Made by a program: the position numbers and the translations under genes. A stretch of 24,458 nucleotides of DNA from a virus, in the IMG/VR virus record IMGVR_UViG_3300010885_026425, positions 1-24,458 of that record; one strand, 5' to 3'. The notes beneath the pieces are model-generated. The model saw only the letters and a program-made list of their open reading frames with translations. It was not told the DNA's origin and made no database searches. Positions 1-6,965 of this stretch are shown here, piece by piece; the stretch's first letter is position 1; each line of letters starts with the position of its first letter.

Positions 1-630
1 AGTCTTTTTGGACCAAGAGAGTTGTTCGGAAGATCGTATCATCAAGGTATTGATTATGCAACTCCTATTGGCAGTCCTATATATAATAATAAAGAATTAA
101 GAGTGGTATATGCAGGTGAACAACGAGGATTTGGTAATGTGGTCAGAGCAGTTGATAATCAGGGAACAGAATATATATTTGGACATTTAGATAGTATACC
201 AACAGGAACTAAATCAGGTGCTAGACTACCTTCTGGAAGTCTTATTGCTCACACAGGAAATTCTGGAGACAGCACTGGGGCACATTTACATTATGAAGTT
301 CGTCGAGGTGGTAAATCTGTTGATCCGCTGACTACAATTGACCCTACAACAGGAAAACCCTACGAAAACAATGCGACATTTGAACCAGGCGGATCATCAT
401 TGAGAAACAGCACAGCAAAAAAAGATCCAAATTACAAAGCTCAAGGAAAAGATACTGCACCTGTGCCTTCCTTGGATGGTAGTGGTCGAAGAAATGCAGA
501 AGCAGATCAGCGCACTAGAGGTTTAAATGTTGCTCCTGAATTAAAAGGCGAACCACCAGTTATGACAAGATCGAGTCCAAGAACAGTAGTACCTAGAATA
601 AATCCTTTATTGAAATTAGGTGACAAATAA
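1..630 (+). CDS. M23 (LytM-type) zinc metallopeptidase, 5'-partial
   Basis: The reading frame is open from the first base, so the N-terminus lies outside the window; the TTG at 22 is not needed as a start. The protein has the M23 endopeptidase signature: HQGID (window residues 14-18, HxxxD zinc ligands), a GHL triplet near residue 62 and AHLHYE with the HxH motif at residues 95-97. Known M23 enzymes cut peptide cross-bridges of peptidoglycan. After about residue 120 the chain becomes polar and low in complexity, probably a flexible tail. Its stop codon overlaps the start of the hub gene (TAATG), so it is co-translated with hub and spike genes. I infer that it is a virion-borne or hub-associated cell-wall hydrolase that helps the tail pierce the envelope. 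A lysis role is possible but fits the location less well. Confidence 0.9.
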   Translation, partial: SLFGPRELFGRSYHQGIDYATPIGSPIYNNKELRVVYAGEQRGFGNVVRAVDNQGTEYIFGHLDSIPTGTKSGARLPSGSLIAHTGNSGDSTGAHLHYEVRRGGKSVDPLTTIDPTTGKPYENNATFEPGGSSLRNSTAKKDPNYKAQGKDTAPVPSLDGSGRRNAEADQRTRGLNVAPELKGEPPVMTRSSPRTVVPRINPLLKLGDK

Positions 631-3593
631 TGGCACATACATATTATACACGATTAACGTTAGTACATCCTCAGGCAGCAAGTTTATTGGATCCTAGAAT
701 GGGTGTAGTCATTGCTGAAACAGCCACCACTGGTAGATTCATATTATCAGACATGTCATGGGAAAGTGCTGTCAGTCCAAATGCACTTACAACTGTGGCA
801 TTTAATACCACAGGCGATTTAAAAATTATTGAACCTTTGGGTATGAGTTTATTTGACTATATTCGTGCCGCGGCCTTTGAAGTAGGTATAGAAAATCACA
901 TAGATGCTCGTTTTTTAATAGAAGTAGAAATATTAGCAGAAAACTTTCTAAACGGCAAAGAAAATAGTCCTTACAAATACATATGGCCTATCATGTTCAT
1001 TGCCAGTGAAGTTAAAAGTAGTCTCACTGAACGAGGCACAGAATACAATATTAAATTCGCACATACGGGCGGTCATGCACAAACTGATCTAGTACAACCA
1101 ATTAAAGAAACTACGACCATTAAAGGTGTACAAAATCTTAAACAATATTTTGAAAAACTTCAGCAAACATTAGAAGAACGAGAATTTAAATATGCTGCCG
1201 CAAGACAAAAGGCCGGCGGTAAAGATGTACCTGGTGGCAAAAATCCTGCAAGTAAAGATGATTATCATGACGAGTATCACTTCATACTAGAACCACGCTT
1301 AGAAGATCCTGGTTATGAACTTACAACCAAAGGTCCTGCGGATAAAGGTGTACAAGGTTCTTGGGATATCAGAAATTTATTTACAACTAAGATTTGGGAT
1401 GTGACTACTCGTCCAGGAACAACTATCATGCAACAGATAACAAATGTCATGATGAGCTGTAAAAAGATTTCAGACTTATTGCCAGGAAGACCGAAACCTG
1501 CAACTGCTGATGCCAGTGGAAGTAGTGATCGTAGCACTAAGAATATGAAGGACATGTTAGGTACAGTTTATCAATTCTTTAGAGTAGAAACTTATAGCGT
1601 TTATAAATTATACGATTATATTAGAGGACGTTATGCAGTAAAGCATGTGTTCTTAATATATTTGGCTGATCAGCCAAATATGTTTCAATACCCTGATGAA
1701 ATAGATTTATTAAACAGTTTAAGCAATAGAGATCAAGTAGAGCTGAAATTAAAATATTATATTCAAGAAGGTTTACTGGAAAAAATTTATTATCATAATT
1801 ATACCGGTTTGAACAGTGACATATTAAAAGTAGATTTACAGTTTAATCAAACTTATTCATTACCTACATTTACGCAAGTTTGGGCAGACTACGGAACAAC
1901 AGGTCCAGGTATGATGAATATACAAAATTATAATAAACGTACCAGTCCATTTGTGCATAGAGATGACAAAGGTGCTAGGGTTGCCATTGCTGATTTAAGA
2001 GCTGCCAAAGGAAAATTACAAGATCAAGCCAAAGATCTGCAAAAAGATGTTATTTCTACAGGAGCACAAAAGATTCAGCGTAGAAAAGAATATGATGCAT
2101 TACAGAAAAAAATAAAAGACATTGACAACGAATTAAGCAAACGTGAACAGGAATTAGCAACTATTAGTGTTCCTGCTACACAAGCAAACGCTATCAATAA
2201 TAGATCAGAATTATTAGATGCTCTTAAAGGAAGCTATGCCGAAGACATGAATTTTGTCAAACTTTTAGAACAGCAACAACTTATTGATTTTCCCAGCCTT
2301 CGTGCTAGAATGGAAATAAGTCCCATTGACGAATCTATAGAAACAATACATTCGGAAAATGAGCGTCTCATGGAAAAGATTTTTGCAGTTCAATTAAGCC
2401 CTAGAGACTTAATGGAACTAGAATTAGAAATCATTGCAGATCCTTATTGGCTGGGTGTGCCAAACGTTATTCTTCAAGGTAAAATAAATTTAGATAAAAT
2501 AAAATTTCCTAAAAAAACTTCAGATGCAATTAAAGGCAAACTAAATGAAGTAATGCCTAAAATTGATCCTAGCTGGAATACTAAAACACCAGTTTGGGGT
2601 AATTATGGCGTAGCGCAGAAATATACAGGTAGTTCATTGATTTACTTTAATACTCAAGTACCTGATGGTAAATTTAATGACAAAGACATGCTGACGTTTA
2701 ATCCCAACGATCAAGTTGTAGGTATATACATGGTTAAATTTGTAACCAATGAATTTAAAAACGGTTTATGGACACAAAAATTAAAAACAGTCAGAGATCC
2801 AACTATTCCTAGTTATGTATTACCTCGAGGTCTAACCAATGAAATGACATTTGAACAATATATGGATGATGTAATAGAAAGTCCAGTAAGAGCCATTGAC
2901 AAATTAAATGAGTTGAAAAAAGAAAAAGAAAAAGAACGAGCCAGGGAATTAGGAACAAACAATATGGCTCCGGTTCCTGGCACAGAACCTCCTAAGACAA
3001 CGAATTTAAATTCGAAGATGGCCAATGCATTGTCAAAACAAAAAGAATTGTTGGCAGCAAATCCTGCTCCACCAGTTAACGATCCTGTTGAAGTCGCAAA
3101 AGCATTGATGACTGGTTCTTCTATGAGCAAGTCCCAGGCCTATGATATTGCCAAAGCCAAATACATCGAAGAAGTCAACGCAAATGCAACACACATGGAA
3201 AAAATAAACAAGCAAGCCTATGAAGAAGCAAACATTACTAATGTTAAACCTTATGATGCTAAAACAATGTCCAGTCTAACTTTTGATCGCAGTGGCAATG
3301 GTGGAATAGAACAATGGAAAATGACGGCTAATAATATGGGTGAAAGATATGTTAAGAATCCTGCCGCGGCAAGTAATAACCCTGCAGGTATTGGTTATGA
3401 TAGCGGCACTGACAAATATTATAGGTATAGTAACTTTTCTGATGGTATGGCTGCTGCCAATGAATATTATAATTATGGAAATGGGGTTAAACAAGCCGGC
3501 AATCAAGGCTCAGATAGATTGTTGTTACCAGCAGACGTCAAGCAAGATCAACAATTAGAATACATTAAAAATAAATTGAAAGGTGGCAAATAA
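630..3593 (+). CDS. Putative baseplate hub protein (gp27-type), 987 aa with long C-terminal extension
   Basis: The first ~730 residues read like the hub (torus) proteins of T4-like tails. An early segment GDLKIIEPLGMSLFDYI lies at about 62-78. KIYYHNYTGLNSDILKVDL, near 385-403, resembles the hub signature of an aromatic-rich strand followed by YTGxNxDIL. Near 604 there is DPYWLG, and near 697-724 a strand pair VVGIYMVKFV and LWTQKLKTVRD that typically closes the hub domain. A predicted coiled coil rich in K, E and Q occupies about 454-512. Beyond about 750 the chain is Lys/Glu/Ala-rich. It ends with a small Gly/Tyr-rich patch (about 917-949, NPAGIGYDSG to AANEYY). T4 gp27 is about 391 residues, so this protein is more than twice as long. 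The gene sits between the M23 gene (1-base overlap) and the gp5-like gene (1-base overlap), the expected place for a spike partner. The family call rests on motif memory and context. Confidence 0.7.
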   Translation: MAHTYYTRLTLVHPQAASLLDPRMGVVIAETATTGRFILSDMSWESAVSPNALTTVAFNTTGDLKIIEPLGMSLFDYIRAAAFEVGIENHIDARFLIEVEILAENFLNGKENSPYKYIWPIMFIASEVKSSLTERGTEYNIKFAHTGGHAQTDLVQPIKETTTIKGVQNLKQYFEKLQQTLEEREFKYAAARQKAGGKDVPGGKNPASKDDYHDEYHFILEPRLEDPGYELTTKGPADKGVQGSWDIRNLFTTKIWDVTTRPGTTIMQQITNVMMSCKKISDLLPGRPKPATADASGSSDRSTKNMKDMLGTVYQFFRVETYSVYKLYDYIRGRYAVKHVFLIYLADQPNMFQYPDEIDLLNSLSNRDQVELKLKYYIQEGLLEKIYYHNYTGLNSDILKVDLQFNQTYSLPTFTQVWADYGTTGPGMMNIQNYNKRTSPFVHRDDKGARVAIADLRAAKGKLQDQAKDLQKDVISTGAQKIQRRKEYDALQKKIKDIDNELSKREQELATISVPATQANAINNRSELLDALKGSYAEDMNFVKLLEQQQLIDFPSLRARMEISPIDESIETIHSENERLMEKIFAVQLSPRDLMELELEIIADPYWLGVPNVILQGKINLDKIKFPKKTSDAIKGKLNEVMPKIDPSWNTKTPVWGNYGVAQKYTGSSLIYFNTQVPDGKFNDKDMLTFNPNDQVVGIYMVKFVTNEFKNGLWTQKLKTVRDPTIPSYVLPRGLTNEMTFEQYMDDVIESPVRAIDKLNELKKEKEKERARELGTNNMAPVPGTEPPKTTNLNSKMANALSKQKELLAANPAPPVNDPVEVAKALMTGSSMSKSQAYDIAKAKYIEEVNANATHMEKINKQAYEEANITNVKPYDAKTMSSLTFDRSGNGGIEQWKMTANNMGERYVKNPAAASNNPAGIGYDSGTDKYYRYSNFSDGMAAANEYYNYGNGVKQAGNQGSDRLLLPADVKQDQQLEYIKNKLKGGK

Positions 3594-5116
3594 TGGGCAG
3601 TGGTAATATTGCAAATCCCTACGGTAATGCTAGAACTCCTAAAAGCTATAATGAAAATGCCAATAATAATGGCAATGCTAGAAGTCCCGGTGTATACATT
3701 GGTATAGTAAAAAAGAACGATGACCCACAGAACATGGGTCGTTTAGAAGTTTACATTAAAGAATTTGGCGGAGACCCTCAAATAGAAAAATCTTGGATAA
3801 CTGTAAGCTACGCCAGTCCATTTGCTGGATCGACTAATATATTTGATCAAGGTGCAAATGTCACAGAATATGAAGATACAATGAAAAGCTATGGCTTTTG
3901 GGCTGTTCCTCCAGACATTGGTGCTCAGGTTCTTGTAGCTTTTAATGCAGGTAAAACCACTGAAGGATATTGGTTTGCATGTTTATATCAACGAGGAACA
4001 CAGGTCAGTGTGCCGGGGATACCTTCTAAAAATACACACGGTGGTAAAAATAAACCAGCAGCTCCAAAGAATAAACGAGACTCGAATCCAGATTTAGAAA
4101 AATATGTAGAGCACAAGCCCATGAGCGATGCGCTGAAAAAACAAGGCTTGGAAAAAGATTTATTAAGAGGATTGACCAGTAGCAGTGCAACAAGAGAAAG
4201 TCCTAGCAAAGTAGTGGGTATACTAACTCCGGGGCAACATCAATTTGTCATGGACGATGGCGACAAAGATGGCAATAATAAACTAATCAGACTTCGAACT
4301 ACAAATGGCACACAATTATTATTAGATGATGCTGGCGGTCACATTTATCTAATTACTAAGAATGGCGAAAACTGGGTTGAACTCAGCAATGACGGTGCAA
4401 TACATATCTATGGCGGCAACGATATAAACATAAGAAGTAAAAGTAATATTAACTTATACGCAGACAATGATGTTAACATAGAAGCAGGTAGAACTATTAA
4501 CATGAATGCCAAAGAAGGTAATTTACAAATTCAAGCCGCAGGTGATCTTAATTCAACAGTTCAGGGTAGTACTAGACTTACCAGCGTACTTAGCAGTCAT
4601 GTATATAGTGGTACAGCACATTATGAAACGGCAAATGTTATTCATATGAATGGTCCAGATGCTGAATTGGCCGCGGCTATTCAGTCTTATAAACTAGCAG
4701 TGAATCAAGGAGTAACTGAAAGTATATGTAGTGTAGTTCCAGAGCGCGAACCTTGGTTTGGTCATAGTGGAGCAATCAATCCAGTTGGTCCTGGTAATCA
4801 ACAAATGAAAACAGATCCCAAGCCCAACGAAACTCCTCGACAACCAGAAGAAAAAGAACAAGGGGCACCGATTAGTACCCCTAGTGAAAAACAAGATGAA
4901 GTTGATTTGTCAGATGCCACGGCCAGTGACAAAGCCATTGGCGCAATTAAGAAAAGCAATGGATATAGTCCAGTAAATACAAATGATGCAGGTACACAAA
5001 GTGGTGGCTATGGCAGTGATATGATTAATGGTTCAGCAAACACCGCAGGCAACACCGATACTGATAATACCGGTAGTGGCACTACTGGCAATGTACAAGA
5101 CACAGGATTAGGTTAA
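3593..5116 (+). CDS. gp5-like baseplate central spike: OB-fold plus beta-helix, no lysozyme domain
   Basis: Residues about 31-135 form an OB-fold of the gp5/VgrG type (GVYIGIVKKNDDPQNMGRL, then WITVSYASPF, then GAQVLVAFNAG and GYWFACLY). Residues about 214-355 form the spike: GQHQFVMDDG, NGTQLLLDD, then short repeats such as DINIRSKSNINLYADNDVNI and INMNAKEGNLQIQAAGDL, typical of the trimeric beta-helix that punctures the outer membrane. In T4 gp5 a lysozyme domain lies between these parts. Here there is only a polar linker (about 140-212), and a separate lysozyme-like gene starts one base after this stop codon. The C-terminal 120 residues are acidic, Gly/Ser/Thr/Asn-rich and probably disordered. 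The start codon overlaps the hub gene stop (TAATG). Function follows from homology to the T4 spike; the sequence supports it strongly. Confidence 0.88.
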   Translation: MGSGNIANPYGNARTPKSYNENANNNGNARSPGVYIGIVKKNDDPQNMGRLEVYIKEFGGDPQIEKSWITVSYASPFAGSTNIFDQGANVTEYEDTMKSYGFWAVPPDIGAQVLVAFNAGKTTEGYWFACLYQRGTQVSVPGIPSKNTHGGKNKPAAPKNKRDSNPDLEKYVEHKPMSDALKKQGLEKDLLRGLTSSSATRESPSKVVGILTPGQHQFVMDDGDKDGNNKLIRLRTTNGTQLLLDDAGGHIYLITKNGENWVELSNDGAIHIYGGNDINIRSKSNINLYADNDVNIEAGRTINMNAKEGNLQIQAAGDLNSTVQGSTRLTSVLSSHVYSGTAHYETANVIHMNGPDAELAAAIQSYKLAVNQGVTESICSVVPEREPWFGHSGAINPVGPGNQQMKTDPKPNETPRQPEEKEQGAPISTPSEKQDEVDLSDATASDKAIGAIKKSNGYSPVNTNDAGTQSGGYGSDMINGSANTAGNTDTDNTGSGTTGNVQDTGLG

Positions 5117-5117
5117 T

Positions 5118-5846
5118 ATGGCAACAGAAATGTCTACTTTTTTATCGGCAGCAACATTTGAAGAGTTTGATAAAAAGCTCGCAGAAGCTGCCGCGGCAAC
5201 TGCGGCATTGAGTAAAGGTGTTGCAGATATTCCAGGCTTGACTGGAAAAACTATCACCGAAAAAAATCTCATTAATAATTTAACCAATGGTATTAGTCCA
5301 GCACAGGCTGATAATATGCTGGCAAAAGATATAATTAGTAATGAAGCATCAGTGAAAAAAACTTTAGCCTCTACAAGGGTAACCAAAATTCCACAAAATG
5401 TTTTTGACGGATTAGTTAGTTTTCAAAATCAAGTTGGTGATATAAGCTATGCATATATTGGCGGCAGTAAAGTGGATCTAACATCTTTTTATCAAAACGG
5501 CGAATGGGATAAAGCTGCCAGCTTTATTGCCGCAGATGAAAGAGATCGTCCTAGAAGAATACGAGAAGCATTAATGATAGTCAGCAATGATTATGGCCCT
5601 GATGTTGACGAAGCTTCTATTGTTAGACAAGGCTTGGACAATGCCAACGAGTTAATAGCCAAAGGCAAGTTAAATGAACAAACTGGTGATCCTGCCACTG
5701 ATCAACAAGTGTTGGCCACAGCTACAAATTATATCAAAGAAACTGGTAAGGCTGTGCCTAATCAAAGTTTTGCTATTAGTTCAGCGGCTAATAACAATGA
5801 ACTAGAAGGGCTAGTCAAACAAACTGCGGGACCGTGGCCTTATTAA
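5118..5846 (+). CDS. GH24-lysozyme-like protein lacking the catalytic half
   Basis: Residues about 57-160 match the C-terminal lobe of phage (T4-type, GH24) lysozymes: ISPAQADNMLAKDI, then FDGLVSFQNQVG (96-107; the family reads FDALVSFxFNxG), then WDKAASFI and RRIREALMIVSNDYG (146-160). The catalytic N-terminal hairpin (Glu, then Asp and Thr in a YxDxxGxxTIGYG context) is not visible. The first 40 residues are instead an Ala/Lys-rich helix. An extra tail (about 161-242) follows and ends in GPWPY. It starts one base after the spike gene, with TTAGG upstream as a weak ribosome site. I infer that the lysozyme domain fused into T4 gp5 is here a separate and possibly enzymatically dead hub component, perhaps a structural cap or peptidoglycan-binding piece. 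A diverged active enzyme cannot be excluded without a structure model. Confidence 0.72.
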   Translation: MATEMSTFLSAATFEEFDKKLAEAAAATAALSKGVADIPGLTGKTITEKNLINNLTNGISPAQADNMLAKDIISNEASVKKTLASTRVTKIPQNVFDGLVSFQNQVGDISYAYIGGSKVDLTSFYQNGEWDKAASFIAADERDRPRRIREALMIVSNDYGPDVDEASIVRQGLDNANELIAKGKLNEQTGDPATDQQVLATATNYIKETGKAVPNQSFAISSAANNNELEGLVKQTAGPWPY

Positions 5847-5852
5847 AGCTGG

Positions 5853-6083
5853 TCATTTTGACAGTTCTTCCATAAAGTGTTCATGTACAGGTTGGTGAGC
5901 AACTCTAGTTAGCCATCCATTGTTAATACATTCTACAATTATTCTTTTGTAGGAGTCGGGACATTGCGAATTTATTTGAAGTGCCGCTCTAGGCACTAAC
6001 GAAATACCATCCGGACTAAAATGAAAATCATTAGAGTCTTGCAAATATGTTTTAATTTTTAGACTTGAGCTTGTTGTAAACAT
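5853..6083 (-). CDS. Hypothetical protein, 76 aa, last gene of the ligase operon
   Basis: No family recognised. The product is a small soluble protein with no membrane segment, Cys pair or obvious motif (it ends HEHFMEELSK). The start has no clear Shine-Dalgarno sequence and lies 32 bases inside the 3' end of the 53-residue zinc-type gene, which suggests translational coupling. Its stop lies 7 bases from the stop of the convergent lysozyme-like gene, with no room for a terminator between them. The compact placement at the end of a row of overlapping genes supports it being real. Confidence 0.7.
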   Translation of the reverse strand: MFTTSSSLKIKTYLQDSNDFHFSPDGISLVPRAALQINSQCPDSYKRIIVECINNGWLTRVAHQPVHEHFMEELSK

Positions 6084-6213
6084 TTTTAATACTTTGAAAA
6101 AGGTTATAAAATCTCAATGAGTGAGTATTAATCATAGGTCTGTGATGCGGGCATCGTCCTTGATTATAATCACAGAGTACTGAATACTCTTTTCGGCAAG
6201 TAGTGCATTTCAT
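6052..6213 (-). CDS. Small Cys/His-rich (zinc-ribbon-like) protein, 53 aa
   Basis: This short gene begins MKCTTCRKEYSVLCDYNQGR and continues CPHHRP. It has a CxxC pair at residues 3 and 6, Cys14, and CPHH at 21-24, a plausible single zinc site. The remaining 30 residues are basic and aromatic. Its ATG overlaps the TGA of the upstream 102-residue gene by the classic ATGA arrangement, and its 3' end overlaps the next gene by 32 bases. Both are strong signs of a translated gene in this packed operon. I remember similar short Cys/His proteins (CxxC followed by a QGRCPH-type block) from T4-like phages of water bacteria, but no function is known to me. A role in binding host RNA polymerase, DNA or RNA is conceivable for a phage zinc finger and is only inference. 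Confidence 0.75.
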   Translation of the reverse strand: MKCTTCRKEYSVLCDYNQGRCPHHRPMINTHSLRFYNLFQSIKNVYNKLKSKN

Positions 6214-6518
6214 TTTTTAAGAGCTTCAACAAAAGCAATTTTTCCCAGTTCCGCTCCAAAGTCTTCTTCACTGGTAATAATATGCAGGCTCGTATAATGT
6301 CTATCCGCTCTTGAATCATAGCGATTAATCTCAACAATTTTGCCTCCAGAAGCATTGTATACTGTAAATCTCAAAGGTTCGTTTTCACTGCCCAGTGTTT
6401 GACTATGATGACCACGAGTACTAATAAGTGCGCCGATTTTTCTATCAGCATAAGGAGTTGGCACTGACTCATTAGAAAAGATAAAGTCGTGCAATTTTTG
6501 TCGCAGCCAATTTTTCAT
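6210..6518 (-). CDS. Hypothetical protein, 102 aa
   Basis: No family recognised. The N-terminus is amphipathic and basic (MKNWLRQKLHDFIFSNE). The middle is beta-rich (PLRFTVYNASGGKIVEINRY, then YTSLHIITSEEDFG) and the C-terminus is a short helix. No catalytic motif, signal peptide or membrane segment is seen. The start overlaps the stop of the 71-residue gene by 4 bases (ATGA) and the stop overlaps the next start in the same way, so translation is probably coupled along the operon. A weak purine stretch (GAAG) precedes the ATG. A shorter reading in another frame at 6170-6355 is a shadow of this gene. Confidence 0.82.
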   Translation of the reverse strand: MKNWLRQKLHDFIFSNESVPTPYADRKIGALISTRGHHSQTLGSENEPLRFTVYNASGGKIVEINRYDSRADRHYTSLHIITSEEDFGAELGKIAFVEALKK

Positions 6519-6730
6519 AGATAGTCTTCGTAGATTTTTTTAGCAATTTCACTGGCAACACATTTTGCTTGATCCAAGTCATGTGTGGTGTGAATGCACC
6601 TATTATAAGATTTTGGATCATCTATGATTTGCATAATATCTTCTATAATAAGTTTAGCAAACAAGTCGTGATCAAAATTAGAGTAGGGATTGTAGCATTT
6701 TAATGCTAGTTCTTTAATTCGTGTATTCAT
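6515..6730 (-). CDS. Hypothetical protein, 71 aa, alpha-helical
   Basis: A small, probably all-helical protein beginning MNTRIKELALKCYNP and ending AKKIYEDYL. I recall similar short proteins opening with M-N-x-R-I-K-E-L-A in many T4-like phages of aquatic bacteria, with no assigned function. An AAGG ribosome site lies 6 bases before the ATG. The gene overlaps the 83-residue gene upstream by 17 bases and the 102-residue gene downstream by 4 bases, so it belongs to the ligase operon. No residue pattern points to an enzyme. Confidence 0.82.
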   Translation of the reverse strand: MNTRIKELALKCYNPYSNFDHDLFAKLIIEDIMQIIDDPKSYNRCIHTTHDLDQAKCVASEIAKKIYEDYL

Positions 6731-6965
6731 GTAAAGCCTTAATATCCTGGTGTTTTACTATTATAACATAATAGATTTGTTTGTCAAACTTAATTGGCAG
6801 ATCTAAATGTATACTAATACGGGGACCTTCTATATGGTTAATTACTGTATCGTTGCCAACTGTTCCTATAAAAGGAATTTTGTTCCAATAACCAAAAACT
6901 CTATCTCCAATATACCAAATTGGTTCATACCCTATACGATTAAAATAATCAGTTTGATTTCCCAT
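6714..6965 (-). CDS. Hypothetical protein, 83 aa, beta-rich
   Basis: No family recognised. The sequence is rich in aromatic and beta-branched residues (EPIWYIGDRVFGYWNKIPFIG, then YYVIIVKHQD). The segment WYIGDRVFGYWNKIPFIGTV reads like a small SH3-like or other barrel fold, but this is only an impression. The start codon overlaps the ligase stop (TAATG), so it is the first gene translated after ligase, and its end overlaps the next gene by 17 bases. An accessory role linked to the ligase or nucleic acids is possible but unsupported. Confidence 0.78.
   Translation of the reverse strand: MGNQTDYFNRIGYEPIWYIGDRVFGYWNKIPFIGTVGNDTVINHIEGPRISIHLDLPIKFDKQIYYVIIVKHQDIKALHEYTN

Noticed and set aside
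22-24. TTG at 22 as the true start of the M23 peptidase
   Set aside because: The frame is open to the window edge and the upstream residues (FGPRE) look like part of the domain, so the gene is cut by the edge.
3593-5116. Spike protein as a VgrG of a bacterial type VI secretion system
   Set aside because: The neighbouring gp25, gp6, fibre genes, ligase and T4-type late promoters point to a phage.
5825-5856. Possible hairpin GACC/GGTC between the convergent genes
   Set aside because: Only 4 pairs, a long loop and no T-run; not a credible terminator.
6170-6355. 61-codon frame on the - strand overlapping the 102-aa gene
   Set aside because: It has no ribosome site and competes with the 102-aa frame, which fits the ATGA overlaps on both sides.
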